The notes below the pieces were generated by a model. That model searched no databases. It had not been told where the DNA came from and was given only the letters and a program-made list of their open reading frames with translations. Position numbers and translations under genes: made by a program. A stretch of 64,000 bases of DNA from Alcanivorax sp. DP30 (lineage in GTDB: Bacteria > Pseudomonadota > Gammaproteobacteria > Pseudomonadales > Alcanivoracaceae), in NCBI RefSeq assembly GCF_009882945.1, contig NZ_WTUY01000005.1, positions 62,001 through 126,000 on the forward strand, given 5' to 3'. Shown piece after piece: positions 44,196 to 54,746 of the stretch. How positions within the stretch are numbered: the first letter of the stretch is position 1; each line of letters begins with the position of its first letter.

Positions 44196-47100
44196 GTGTT
44201 TTCTTTGTGGGAATTGAGCGGGCTGGCACTGTGTTATGTGCTGGTGCTGTTCATCATTGCCTGGCTGGGTGACCGGGCAGCAAGAGAAGGCAGAAAGACC
44301 TTCCAGAATGCCTGGGTGTACAGCCTTGGGCTGGGCGTGTATTGCACCTCCTGGACCTTTTTTGGCGCGGTGGGAGAAGCCGCGCAAAACGGCTGGAACT
44401 ACTTGCCCATTTATCTTGGGCCCATTATTACCGTGCTGTTGGGCGGTTCGCTGATCTACAAGATGGTGTCAGTGACCCAGCAGCAAAACATTACCTCCAT
44501 TGCGGATTTTCTGGCAGCCCGTTACGGCAAGTCCCGCCGTCTTGCGGTGCTGGTGACGTTGGTCGCCGTGATTGGTGTGTTGCCCTACATCGCCCTGCAG
44601 CTCAAGGCCGTGACCCTGTCATTTGATTATGTCCTGCAGGATACGGATACCGCGTCCGTGGACACCGCCCTGGTGGTCGCCGCATTGATGGCTCTTTTCA
44701 CCCTGCTGTTCGGCACCCGCCATATTGATACCACCGAGCATCAGTCGGGATTGATGCTGGCGGTGAGTTTTGAGTCCTTTGTGAAGCTCGTCGCGTTTGT
44801 GGCGCTTGGCATTTACTGCCTCTTCAGTATTTTTGATGGCCCTGCGGACATGTGGCAGAGCCTGGCGGCCCGGCCCGAAGTGCTGCAGACCTTTGAACCG
44901 ACACTTTTCTCGCAGAGTTTTGTGACGGCCCTGCTGTTGTCCATGGTGGCGATCCTGTGCCTGCCGCGGCAGTTCCATGCCGGTATGGTAGAAAACAACG
45001 ATCTGCGGCATCTGCGCACCACCCGTTGGTTGTTGCCGTTATACCTGCTGATGTTTGCAATCTTCGTGCTGCCCATTGTGGTCAGCGGAGTACTGACCCA
45101 GCCCTATCTGCTGGGCCAGGCGGATACCTACATGTTGTCCCTGCCCATGGCCCAGGACAATTCCGCCATGCTGGTGCTGTCCTTCATCGGTGGCATCGCA
45201 GCGGCCACCGGGATGGTGATCGTGTCGACCATGGCGCTGGCTATCATGCTCACCAACGAAGTGCTACTGCCCATGTGGTTGCAGTCACGTCTGAATGAAA
45301 AAGATCAGCTGTCGGATTTGGGCAAACAGTTACGCTTGCTGCGCCGCGCCAGCATTCTGGTGTTGCTGGGACTGGCCTTCGCTTTTCATACCCTGATTGA
45401 TCGCTTTGATGGTCTGGCAAGTATTGGCCTGCTGTCCTTTGCAGCGGTGGCACAGTTTTCCCCGGCCTTGCTGGGGGCGTTGTACTGGCGAAATGGTCAC
45501 AAACAGGGTGCTTTTATCGGTCTCGGCGTGGGCTTCCTGGTGTGGTTTTACTGCCTGTTGATGCCGGTAATCCTGCCGATGGACTGGGTCATGATCCTCA
45601 ACACCGATGGCCTGCTCGGTCTCGGGCTGCTTCGTCCCCATGCCTTGCTGGGGATCGAGGGGCTGGAACCGCTGACCCATGGGGTGTTCTGGTCGGTCAG
45701 CCTGAACCTGGCGGCGTTTATCTATTTCTCCCGCCGGGCGCGACAGGATGCCCTGGATGAAGCCCAGGCTGCCCGGTTTGTGGATATGCCCACGGACTGG
45801 TGGCGTGAGGGTATGGGGCATCCGTCCATTACCACCGCTGAGTTGCTGGAAGTGTGCCGGCGCGGGTTGGGCAATCCCCGTGCGGAACCGCTGTTCTTTG
45901 ACTACATGAGTCGTCGCCACGTGGCCGAGGACCTGGAGCTGCCTGCGCCCCTGCATCTGGTCCGCTATGTGGAGCGCCTGCTGGCCGGTGCCATGGGGGC
46001 CTCCACCGCCCGCATCGTGATGAGCTCTCTGCTGCGTAAGCAGAACAGTCGCCGCGATGATGTGGTGAGGATGATGGACGAGGCCTCTGAGCTGATTCAG
46101 TTCAATCATCAGTTACTGCGGACCACCATCGAAACCATTGCCCAGGGCATTTGCGTGGTGGACCGCAACATGCAGGTGGTGGCCTGGAATCAGGCCTATG
46201 TAAAGCTGTTTGAGTATCCCGATGGTCTGATTCGTCTGGGGCGTTCCATTGAAGAGGTGTATCGCTTCAATGCGGAACGGGGCTTTTATGATGGTGAAGA
46301 CATGGATGCCAACGTAAAGAAGCGGGTGCAATTGCTGCGCGATGGCCACTCCCACCGTTTCGAGCGCGAACTGCCCAATGGCATTGTGGTGGAGGTACGT
46401 GGTACGCCAATGGTAGGTGGCGGCTTTGTCAGTACCTATATGGACATTACCGAGCGCAAACGGGACGAACTGGCGTTGCGTCAGATCAACGAAAACCTGG
46501 AACAGATGGTCTCCGAACGGACCCGCAAACTCACCGAGCTTAACGTGCAGCTGGCCCAGGCCAATGAGGGCAAGACCCGCTTCCTGGCGGCGGCTGGCCA
46601 CGATCTGATGCAGCCCCTTAACGCCGCCCAGCTGTTTGCGTCATCCTTGCGTCAACAGTTGAGGCAGCAGGATGCGCAGGGATTTGCCCGTGAAGTGGAT
46701 GTGCTTGGGCATATCGACAGCTCCCTGCAGACTGCGGAGCAGATCATTTCTGCCTTGATGGAAATCAGCAAGCTGGACACCGGTGTCATGCCGGTACATG
46801 TGCATCCGCTCAGCCTGCAGAAAATGATGGAACCCCTGGGGCAGGAGTTTTCCGCCCTGGCCCGGGCCAGTGGTCTGCAGCTGCGTATGGTGCCTAGCTC
46901 CTGCATAGTGGACAGTGATGAGGTGTTGTTGCGACGGGTGCTGCAGAACCTGCTGTCCAACGCCATTCGCTATACCGAAACCGGGCGGGTGTTGTTTGGT
47001 TGCCGCCGGCGGGCTGGTGTTGTGCGGATTGATGTGTGGGATACAGGCCCCGGTATTCCCGATGATCAGCATGAGCAGATTTTTCAGGAGTTCCAGCGCT

Positions 47101-47666
47101 TGCCACAACAGAATGGCCGTGCCGTCAAAGGGCTGGGGCTGGGGCTGGCCATCGCTGATCGAATCTGTCGGCTTTTGAATCACTCACTGACGGTTCGTTC
47201 GTGGCCAGGCCGGGGTACCTTGTTCAGTGTTACGGTGCCACTGGCCAGCGGAGAACTGCCTCCCATGTTGTCCAATGAGGACGAAGGGGAGACCCGTGAC
47301 GTCACCGGCATGCGGGTTTTCTGCGTGGATAATGACGCGGCCCTGCTGGCAGGTCTGGTGGAAGCACTGGAGACACTGGGTTGTGAGGTGGTCGCTGCCA
47401 GCGGTCTGGTGGATGCCCAGCGTAAGGCTCACGGATCCCCGGCGCCAGATCTGCTACTGGTGGATTACCAGCTGGATAACGAAAACGGTTTTGATGTGAT
47501 TCAAGGGCTGGATGACTGTTGGGAAGATGTGGTTCCCGCTACCCTGATGACCGCTGATCGTCGCCCGGAAATCCGTCAACAAGCGATGGATGGGGGAATT
47601 GGGTTTCTTCAGAAGCCGCTGACGGAGGCGATGCTTAAAAGAGCGCTTGAGGGAATTAATAGTTAA
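44196..47666 (+). CDS. SSS-domain hybrid histidine kinase (CrbS/MxtR-like)
   Basis: 1156 residues. An N-terminal sodium:solute symporter-like domain of about 13 helices (1-530) is followed by a PAS domain (about 635-745), a coiled linker, a HisKA domain with catalytic His in AAGHDLMQPLN near 803, an ATPase domain (GLGLGLAIADRIC near 985) and a C-terminal receiver (about 1045-1155, phospho-Asp in LLLVDYQL). This architecture is that of CrbS/MxtR kinases governing acetate use. The partner regulator is convergent, at 47795. The stop codon lies in a heptamer arm. Confidence 0.9.
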   Translation: MFSLWELSGLALCYVLVLFIIAWLGDRAAREGRKTFQNAWVYSLGLGVYCTSWTFFGAVGEAAQNGWNYLPIYLGPIITVLLGGSLIYKMVSVTQQQNITSIADFLAARYGKSRRLAVLVTLVAVIGVLPYIALQLKAVTLSFDYVLQDTDTASVDTALVVAALMALFTLLFGTRHIDTTEHQSGLMLAVSFESFVKLVAFVALGIYCLFSIFDGPADMWQSLAARPEVLQTFEPTLFSQSFVTALLLSMVAILCLPRQFHAGMVENNDLRHLRTTRWLLPLYLLMFAIFVLPIVVSGVLTQPYLLGQADTYMLSLPMAQDNSAMLVLSFIGGIAAATGMVIVSTMALAIMLTNEVLLPMWLQSRLNEKDQLSDLGKQLRLLRRASILVLLGLAFAFHTLIDRFDGLASIGLLSFAAVAQFSPALLGALYWRNGHKQGAFIGLGVGFLVWFYCLLMPVILPMDWVMILNTDGLLGLGLLRPHALLGIEGLEPLTHGVFWSVSLNLAAFIYFSRRARQDALDEAQAARFVDMPTDWWREGMGHPSITTAELLEVCRRGLGNPRAEPLFFDYMSRRHVAEDLELPAPLHLVRYVERLLAGAMGASTARIVMSSLLRKQNSRRDDVVRMMDEASELIQFNHQLLRTTIETIAQGICVVDRNMQVVAWNQAYVKLFEYPDGLIRLGRSIEEVYRFNAERGFYDGEDMDANVKKRVQLLRDGHSHRFERELPNGIVVEVRGTPMVGGGFVSTYMDITERKRDELALRQINENLEQMVSERTRKLTELNVQLAQANEGKTRFLAAAGHDLMQPLNAAQLFASSLRQQLRQQDAQGFAREVDVLGHIDSSLQTAEQIISALMEISKLDTGVMPVHVHPLSLQKMMEPLGQEFSALARASGLQLRMVPSSCIVDSDEVLLRRVLQNLLSNAIRYTETGRVLFGCRRRAGVVRIDVWDTGPGIPDDQHEQIFQEFQRLPQQNGRAVKGLGLGLAIADRICRLLNHSLTVRSWPGRGTLFSVTVPLASGELPPMLSNEDEGETRDVTGMRVFCVDNDAALLAGLVEALETLGCEVVAASGLVDAQRKAHGSPAPDLLLVDYQLDNENGFDVIQGLDDCWEDVVPATLMTADRRPEIRQQAMDGGIGFLQKPLTEAMLKRALEGINS

Positions 47667-47805
47667 TAATGAATAATTAATAGCTGCGCGCTCAGCGCCG
47701 CTAGGTTTTCAAATCAAGGAGGCCGCGCCCATGCACTGGGCGCGGCCTCTAACATTTCAATAAGAAACAATCTGGTCTGCGACGCTATTAACTATTAATT
47801 GTTAT
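47654..47805. repeat. Heptamer inverted-repeat element (AGTTAAT family) with internal terminator hairpin
   Basis: Left arm 47654-47686: AATTAAT, AGTTAAT, AATGAAT, AATTAAT plus AGCTG. Right arm about 47779-47805, opposite strand: AATTAAT, AGTTAAT plus AGCGT, with an outer remnant. The kinase stop (47664-47666) lies in the left arm, and the regulator stop (47795-47797) in the right. The loop holds an 11-bp GC hairpin (47720-47730 with 47738-47748) suited to ending both convergent transcripts. Confidence 0.88.
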
Positions 47806-48451
47806 CTACGCCTGGTTGTTCAATAGCAAGATCCTTCAGGGCCAGTACCGCCTGGGTGCGGTTTCGGACGCCCAGTTTGCGGAAGATGGCGGTCATGTGG
47901 GCCTTGATGGTGGCTTCGGAGACGTCCAGTTCGTAGGCAATCACCTTGTTCTGCATACCTTCCATGAGCATGCCCATTACCCGAAATTGCTGGGGCGTCA
48001 GGCTGGCAATGCGTTCGCTCATGGCGGACAGGTCCGGCAGTGACGGGGGCATGGCGCGGCGGGCGTGCTCGGGCAGCCAGCGTTCGCCGTTCATGACCTG
48101 CTGCATGGCCTCGGTCATGATGTCCACCGGTGTGGATTTGGGAATGAAGCCATCGGCGCCAAAATGAATGGCGCGCTGTATGACATCCACGTCCTCCGTG
48201 GCGGAAATGACGACAAGAGGCACCTTGCGATATTGCTCCCGCAGATAGATCAGCCCAGAGAAACCGTGTGTGCCCGGCATGTGCAAATCCAGCAGGATTA
48301 CATCGAACGGGACGGCGTTCTGGCCCAGTGACTCCAGTGTGGCAAGGGAATCCGCTTCGTGGATGTTGGCATCACGAAAACTGGCGCTGACAGCCTGCTT
48401 TAGCGCAGCGCGGAATAGGGGGTGGTCATCTGCGATCAGAATATTTGTCAT
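47795..48451 (-). CDS. LuxR-type response regulator (CrbR/ErdR-like)
   Basis: 218 residues. Receiver domain with phospho-Asp in DVILLDLHMPG near 56 and C-terminal HTH (about 145-210, LTPQQFRVMGMLMEGMQNK, VSEATIKAHM). NarL/FixJ family. Convergent with the SSS-domain kinase, its likely partner; CrbR/ErdR regulators activate acetate and ethanol utilisation genes such as acs. The final codons and stop are inside the repeat's right arm. Confidence 0.9.
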   Translation of the reverse strand: MTNILIADDHPLFRAALKQAVSASFRDANIHEADSLATLESLGQNAVPFDVILLDLHMPGTHGFSGLIYLREQYRKVPLVVISATEDVDVIQRAIHFGADGFIPKSTPVDIMTEAMQQVMNGERWLPEHARRAMPPSLPDLSAMSERIASLTPQQFRVMGMLMEGMQNKVIAYELDVSEATIKAHMTAIFRKLGVRNRTQAVLALKDLAIEQPGVDNN

Positions 48452-48525
48452 GTCTTTGTTTTAGCGATTTTTTTTTGTTGTGTACAGTCTTAAATCCAAG
48501 CCTTGGCATGCAGGACGCATCAGGC

Positions 48526-48553
48526 AAAAAAAAGGCTGCCTTGGCAGGCAGCC
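48526..48553 (-). terminator. Strong terminator on minus strand, end of a possible small RNA
   Basis: On the minus strand, GGCTGCC, a six-base loop, GGCAGCC and eight Ts. It lies upstream of the regulator gene and no minus-strand gene precedes it before 48884. It may end a small RNA of up to roughly 200-300 nt. A 75-codon frame here (48461-48688) shows no support as a gene. The rest of the 433-base gap holds the porin's upstream region. Confidence 0.6.
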
Positions 48554-48740
48554 CGGGGGAAGTGTGTTAGGAAAATAACAACAGAATCCCTTCCGTGACA
48601 TCGGCTTTCGATCCATGCATTCCATGCGGGGAATGCGTAAAGACAAGGTCAAAAGTCGGTTCCGTTCCTGGAGGAAATCGGTGCACACGTTGAAGCGCGG
48701 ACAGTGTGGAATGAGGAGCGGGAAAGCCCAATTAGACTTT

Positions 48741-48791
48741 GGTCGTAGTGGCTATGCTACAAAGAAAAAATGATCGTGAATGGCTACGACC
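48741..48791 (+). promoter_or_regulatory. Inverted GGTCGTAG boxes upstream of the DcaP-like porin
   Basis: GGTCGTAG (48741-48748) and CTACGACC (48784-48791) are perfect complements 35 bases apart, about 95-145 bases before the porin start. A TATGCT -10-like element lies between. They are probably operator sites; which regulator is unknown. Confidence 0.4.
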
Positions 48792-48884
48792 TATGGCTAA
48801 TGGAGACGAAATGCGGTCCTGCAGCAAGCTGCTATCCGGAGTCAGTTATTTCTTGCATCCGGATGACAACAAGAGGACAGGGCC

Positions 48885-50111
48885 ATGAAAGCAATAACTC
48901 CCAAGTACCTGTGCGCCAGTATCGCGCTGGCATGCGCTGGAACCGTCGGCGCGGCAAGCCTGGAAGAACGCGTAGAGATGCTCGAGCAGCAGGCCGGCAA
49001 CCAGCAGGCAGCAGGCCAGGCGCAGGCCGGTAATACCCAGCTAAGCTTTGGTGGTTTCATCAAGGCGGACACCATGTACAGCGCATACAGTGACGGCGAA
49101 GAAGCAACCTCCGGTGTGGGTGATGACTTCATGGTGCCGTCTACCATACCGGTGGATCCGGCGGATCTGGTGGATGAAGGTTCCGGCAAACTGAACATGA
49201 TTGCCAAGCAGAGCCGATTTTGGCTGAAGAGCGAGACCGAAACCTCAGCCGGTACGGTAAAAAGCCATATCGAAGTGGACTTCCAGACCAATGGTATGGG
49301 CGATGAGCGCATCAGTAACAGCTATGCAGTTCGCCTGCGCCATGCCTACCTGACCTGGGACAAGTGGCTGTTCGGTCAGACCTGGTCCACCTTCTTTAAC
49401 GTCAGTGCATTGCCCGAAACCCTGGATTTTGTTGGTGCTGCCGGTACCGTGTTTGAACGTCAGGCCCAGATTCGTTACACCAATGGCGGCTTGATGCTGG
49501 CCATGGAGAACCCTTCTACCACCCTTTATGGGGGCACCGAGAATCCCTACGACGATAATGCCATGCCGGATCTGGTAGCCCGTTATAACGTGACCGGTGA
49601 CTGGGGTAACGTGAGTCTGGCGGCCATGGGGCGTGAGCTGGCCTACCAGGATAATATCGGTGGCATCAATCAGGATGAGAGTGAGTACGGCTATGGCCTG
49701 TCCCTTGCGGGTCGCATGAAACTGGGTGAAATGGATGATGTGCGTTTTCAGGCCAATTACGGCAATGCGCTGGGTCGATACACCACCCTTAATGCCTTCC
49801 GGTCAGGGCAGATCGAAGCCGATGGCAGCATCGATCTGATTGATCAGTGGAGTGCTGTGCTGGCGCTTCGTCATCACTGGAATGATCAATGGCGCTCCAA
49901 TTTCGCGCTGTCAGTCAGTGAGGCCGACAACCCGGATACGGTGGTGGCAACCACCAGCAAGAGTATCCAGAGCGCCCACGCCAACCTGATCTGGCAGGTG
50001 GCCAAACCTCTCTCTCTGGGCGGCGAATTGATCTACGGTAACCGGGAGATCGAGAATGGTGAAGAGGGTGATCTCAAGCGCGTGCAGTTTACCGCCAAGT
50101 ATGCGTTTTGA
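48885..50111 (+). CDS. DcaP-family trimeric outer-membrane porin
   Basis: 408 residues. A signal peptide ending VGAA is followed by a short coiled coil (SLEERVEMLEQQAG, about 25-45), then the DcaP start TQLSFGGFIKADTMYSAYSDG and a barrel ending KYAF. The coiled coil points into the periplasm and helps trimerise. DcaP porins pass negatively charged small acids. Unlinked to other genes; a terminator follows at 50143. Confidence 0.9.
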   Translation: MKAITPKYLCASIALACAGTVGAASLEERVEMLEQQAGNQQAAGQAQAGNTQLSFGGFIKADTMYSAYSDGEEATSGVGDDFMVPSTIPVDPADLVDEGSGKLNMIAKQSRFWLKSETETSAGTVKSHIEVDFQTNGMGDERISNSYAVRLRHAYLTWDKWLFGQTWSTFFNVSALPETLDFVGAAGTVFERQAQIRYTNGGLMLAMENPSTTLYGGTENPYDDNAMPDLVARYNVTGDWGNVSLAAMGRELAYQDNIGGINQDESEYGYGLSLAGRMKLGEMDDVRFQANYGNALGRYTTLNAFRSGQIEADGSIDLIDQWSAVLALRHHWNDQWRSNFALSVSEADNPDTVVATTSKSIQSAHANLIWQVAKPLSLGGELIYGNREIENGEEGDLKRVQFTAKYAF

Positions 50112-50142
50112 ATAAAAGACGCTACACGTGACACGCGAAATG

Positions 50143-50166
50143 AAAGGGCGCTTCGGCGTCCTTTTT
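50143..50166 (+). terminator. Rho-independent terminator after the DcaP-like porin
   Basis: AAAGGGCGC, a TTCG tetraloop, GCGTCCTTT and further Ts; one G-U pair in a nine-pair stem. Confidence 0.8.
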
Positions 50167-50172
50167 ATGGCG

Positions 50173-50233
50173 AGTCACGAGTTGCGGAAACCAACCATCA
50201 CCGGATTGGTGGGAGTTTTCGAAGCTCGTGACA
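50173..50233. repeat. Short heptamer inverted-repeat element (AGTTACG family)
   Basis: Left arm: AGTCACG, AGTTGCG, GAAAC (50173-50191). Right arm (50215-50233, opposite strand): TGTCACG, AGCTTCG, AAAAC. Two clear heptamers on each side around a 23-nt loop that itself contains CCAAC/GTTGG-like symmetry. It lies between the convergent porin and ectC terminators. Confidence 0.75.
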
Positions 50234-50323
50234 CGACACTTTTTCTCCCTGGGTGCCTTAAGAAGGAAAACCGATTTCCGGGATTTTTTGATTCTCGGTT
50301 TTGGCATGCTGCCCGAAGTGGCA

Positions 50324-50352
50324 TAAAAAAAGGGACACCGAAGCGTCCCTTT
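50324..50352 (-). terminator. Rho-independent terminator after ectC
   Basis: On the minus strand GGGAC, an eight-base part-paired loop, GTCCC and then seven or more Ts. It ends the ectRABC transcript 40 bases after the ectC stop. Confidence 0.8.
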
Positions 50353-50391
50353 CTTTAGGCGTGCAGCGTGCCGCATGAAGCGTCTGTTCAA

Positions 50392-50787
50392 TCAGTCCAG
50401 ATCCGCCGGGTATACGCCATGCTCGTCGTGCACTTCCTTGCCGCTGAGCGGTGGCGTGAAAGCACAGGCAACGACCATGTCTTCATCGCCACCATACAGC
50501 CAATGCTCGTCGTGCTCGTCGAGCAGGTAGATGGTGCCGGGCTTGAGATCATACACCTTGCCATCGGCGATGGTTTCGATCTTGCCGTTACCGGAAATCA
50601 CGTACACCGATTCCCAGTGGTTCTTGTAATGGATGTGGGTCTTGGTGCCTTTGAAGATGGTGGTGATATTAAAAGAGTGCCCCATCTTGTCGTCTTTCAG
50701 AGACAGACGAACAGACTGCCAGTTGCCGTTTTCGGCCTTCACACAGCGCTCAGATTTCTCGGCTTCTGCCAGAGTACGAACGATCAT
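50392..50787 (-). CDS. ectC: L-ectoine synthase
   Basis: 131 residues of the cupin superfamily. Motifs are [20 protein letters not shown], with the metal-binding histidine region, and [16 protein letters not shown]. It cyclises N-gamma-acetyl-diaminobutyrate to ectoine, the final step of this compatible-solute pathway. It follows ectB by 85 bases. No ectoine hydroxylase (ectD) or dedicated aspartokinase follows. Confidence 0.97.
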   Translation of the reverse strand: MIVRTLAEAEKSERCVKAENGNWQSVRLSLKDDKMGHSFNITTIFKGTKTHIHYKNHWESVYVISGNGKIETIADGKVYDLKPGTIYLLDEHDEHWLYGGDEDMVVACAFTPPLSGKEVHDEHGVYPADLD

Positions 50788-50872
50788 GGATTCATTCTCC
50801 AGGGTGGTGAGGGAGTAAAAGTGCAGCCCGCCGTAGCGGGCTGCCGAGAGGAAGGTGTTTCCCCTGGCGGGA

Positions 50873-52745
<1,873 letters not shown>

Positions 52746-52773
52746 AGTCTCAGTAATGGTCCGCTTCGAAAGG

Positions 52774-53340
52774 TTATTGGTTGCTGCCGTTGGCTCGCTG
52801 GGTGATTTCCACTGCCGGTTGTGCCCGGTCAATGGCGCCCAGGTCCAGCATCGGCGAGGCGTCAATTTCTTCGGCATTCATCATGGCTGCCACCCGTTGC
52901 AGGGAGCTGAGTATCAGCGACTGCTCCCAGTCTTCCAGCCGGTCAAATCGGGAAATGAACTCTTCCTGGAGAGGGGTAGGGGCCTGATCAATGATCTCTT
53001 CGCCGGAGGGGGTCAGGTGGGCATAAACCCGCCGCTTGTCGCTTTCGCCCCGCTTGCGCTCAATCAGTTCGCGCTTTTCCAGACGATCAAGAATAGTGGT
53101 GACAGTGGCCTGACTCAGGGACACCTCGTTGGCCAGATCGCCCATGGTGATCTCGCCCTTGGCTCCCACCGCCTGCATGATCAGCAGTTGCGGGGAAGTG
53201 AGCCCTGACACCTTGCTCAGCTTCCGTGAGTAAAGGTCGGTAGCGCGAATAATCTGTCGTAATGAAATCAGCACGTCTTCGTGTCTGGCCATTGCCGCTA
53301 ATTCTCTTGATAACAAAGTAATGTGACGAAAAATGGTCAT
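52774..53340 (-). CDS. ectR: MarR-family regulator of ectoine synthesis (EctR-like)
   Basis: 188 residues; an internal Met (MARHEDVLIS) at about residue 17 is an alternative start. Winged-helix MarR fold with LTSPQLLIMQAVG, ITMGDLANEVSLSQATVTTI recognition helix and the KRRVYAHLTPSGEE wing. EctR represses ectABC at low salinity in halotolerant methylotrophs, where it is divergent; here it is the first gene of the operon, so it would control itself too. Confidence 0.9.
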   Translation of the reverse strand: MTIFRHITLLSRELAAMARHEDVLISLRQIIRATDLYSRKLSKVSGLTSPQLLIMQAVGAKGEITMGDLANEVSLSQATVTTILDRLEKRELIERKRGESDKRRVYAHLTPSGEEIIDQAPTPLQEEFISRFDRLEDWEQSLILSSLQRVAAMMNAEEIDASPMLDLGAIDRAQPAVEITQRANGSNQ

Positions 53341-53443
53341 GCTGCCTCCTCAAACAGTTTTGAGGTGTAAATGGCCTTTTTCGGTTCAACTTCCGGCTCA
53401 GCTAAGGCAAGGCCTTCAAATTCCTTGCTAGAATGGGAGGCGT

Positions 53444-53472
53444 ATTTTAGGGGTAAAACATTTAGATGTCAA
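53444..53472 (-). promoter_or_regulatory. Sigma-70 promoter of ectRABC with overlapping palindrome
   Basis: On the minus strand, TTGACA (53472-53467), a 17-base spacer and TAAAAT (53449-53444) make a near-consensus promoter about 100 bases upstream of ectR. ACAT-CTAA-ATGT (53458-53469) is a palindrome that overlaps the -35 element, a plausible EctR operator. Confidence 0.75.
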
Positions 53473-53662
53473 AGTAATAGCCGGGTCAAACCTGGCTGTT
53501 CGGGCGCCAGGGCGCGTCCCGCAAGCCTTTCAGCGGTGTGATGGCCATCATGGTTGTGGTGAATTTTTGATCAGCGACATGGCCTTCACTCTGTTAGTGT
53601 TCCCATCGTCGGCGAGGATTTTTATCCACGCCGATTCATTCGCATCAGGTGGAGGAAGAATC

Positions 53663-54565
53663 TTGCGGCAACTGGGTAAGCGAATTCTGGTAATTGCGGC
53701 ACTGCTGGTAATGGCGGCGTCTGTCCATGGTGCCTCTGAGGGGCAGCCTGAAGTGCGGGAAGAGGCGCAAAGCGAGATCGAGAAGGGACCGGTGATCTCC
53801 CAATTTCGGGAGAACTGGATTCTCGGGGAGCTGCGCAACCTGCGTCAGGACATGATGGAGTATCGCAACCAGATGAATCTGCTGGTTACGGACCGGGAGC
53901 TGGAGGTGGCCGACAAGGCCATGGGTTATGCCACCAACACGGTGACCTACTTCTTCTATTTGATTGCGGGTGCCGCCTCGATCCTGGCACTGGTGGGTTG
54001 GTCCACCATTCGCGACCTGAAGGATAACGTACGGGTGTATGCGGAAAAGGAAATGGCCCGCCTCACCAGTGAATACGAATCCCGCCTGGCGGATCTTGAG
54101 CGCGAGCTTCGCAAGAAGTCGCGCTACATCGCCGAGAACCAGGAAGAGATTGAGCGTACCAACGAGATCCACAGCCTGTGGCTCAAGAGCACCAAAGAGC
54201 CCAGCGCACAGGCCAAGATAGAGATGTATGACCGTATCCTGGAGTTGCGCCCGGACGATGCTGAGGCGCTGGCCTGGAAGGCCGACGCGGCACTGGAGCT
54301 GGGTGAGCAGCGCTGGGCGCTGAGCCTGTGTGACCGGGTGCTGGAAGTGGATGAAGAGAATGCCCATGCCCTTTACCAGCGGGCTTGTGCCTGGTCCGGG
54401 CTGGGTGAAATCGATAATGCCCTCAATGATCTGGCGGCAGCCATCGAATTCTCGGAAACCCTGGTACGCCATGCCCGGGTGGAAGAAATGTTTCGGCCGC
54501 TAAGGGATCTGGAGCGCTTCCAGGCCCTGGTGGGAAACGACAATGACCCGGCGGTTTCGGACTGA
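53663..54565 (+). CDS. Membrane-anchored TPR protein
   Basis: 300 residues from TTG at 53663, chosen because GGAGGAAG lies just before and the next residues form a signal peptide (RILVIAALLVMAASVHGA). An ATG-led extension to 53567 is unlikely. A membrane helix follows at about 95-115 (FFYLIAGAASILALVGW), then a coiled coil (about 130-175) and two or three TPR units (about 190-285, DDAEALAWKADAALELGEQ). Probably a periplasm/inner-membrane scaffold; function unknown. It is divergent from ectR. Confidence 0.75.
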   Translation: MRQLGKRILVIAALLVMAASVHGASEGQPEVREEAQSEIEKGPVISQFRENWILGELRNLRQDMMEYRNQMNLLVTDRELEVADKAMGYATNTVTYFFYLIAGAASILALVGWSTIRDLKDNVRVYAEKEMARLTSEYESRLADLERELRKKSRYIAENQEEIERTNEIHSLWLKSTKEPSAQAKIEMYDRILELRPDDAEALAWKADAALELGEQRWALSLCDRVLEVDEENAHALYQRACAWSGLGEIDNALNDLAAAIEFSETLVRHARVEEMFRPLRDLERFQALVGNDNDPAVSD

Positions 54566-54660
54566 TAGTCGCTTACTGTCAATGCGATAGGTGCGCAAGC
54601 GCCCGTAAGTGGTCATTTTGCGGGTGAGTTTCTGCTAGACTTGCGCCCCCTTGAAGGAAA

Positions 54661-54731
54661 GGGTGATGAGCCCCACATGAAGTCGCTGTGGTAGCAGGTC
54701 CAATGCATGATCGGCTGTCAGCTCATTACCC
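54661..54731 (+). promoter_or_regulatory. Three-way-junction-like leader before folE2
   Basis: GGGTGATGAGC (54661-54671) pairs with GCTCATTACCC (54721-54731), 11 pairs with one wobble. Inside are a CCACA/TGTGG hairpin (54674-54693) and a weaker CAGGTC/GAT-GCTG hairpin. An extended -10 (TGCTAGACT, 54633-54641) would start transcription just before it, and the ribosome site follows the closing stem. It could be an uncharacterised riboswitch or protein-binding leader. I match it to no known class. Confidence 0.4.
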
Positions 54732-54746
54732 CCTGTGGAGAAACCC

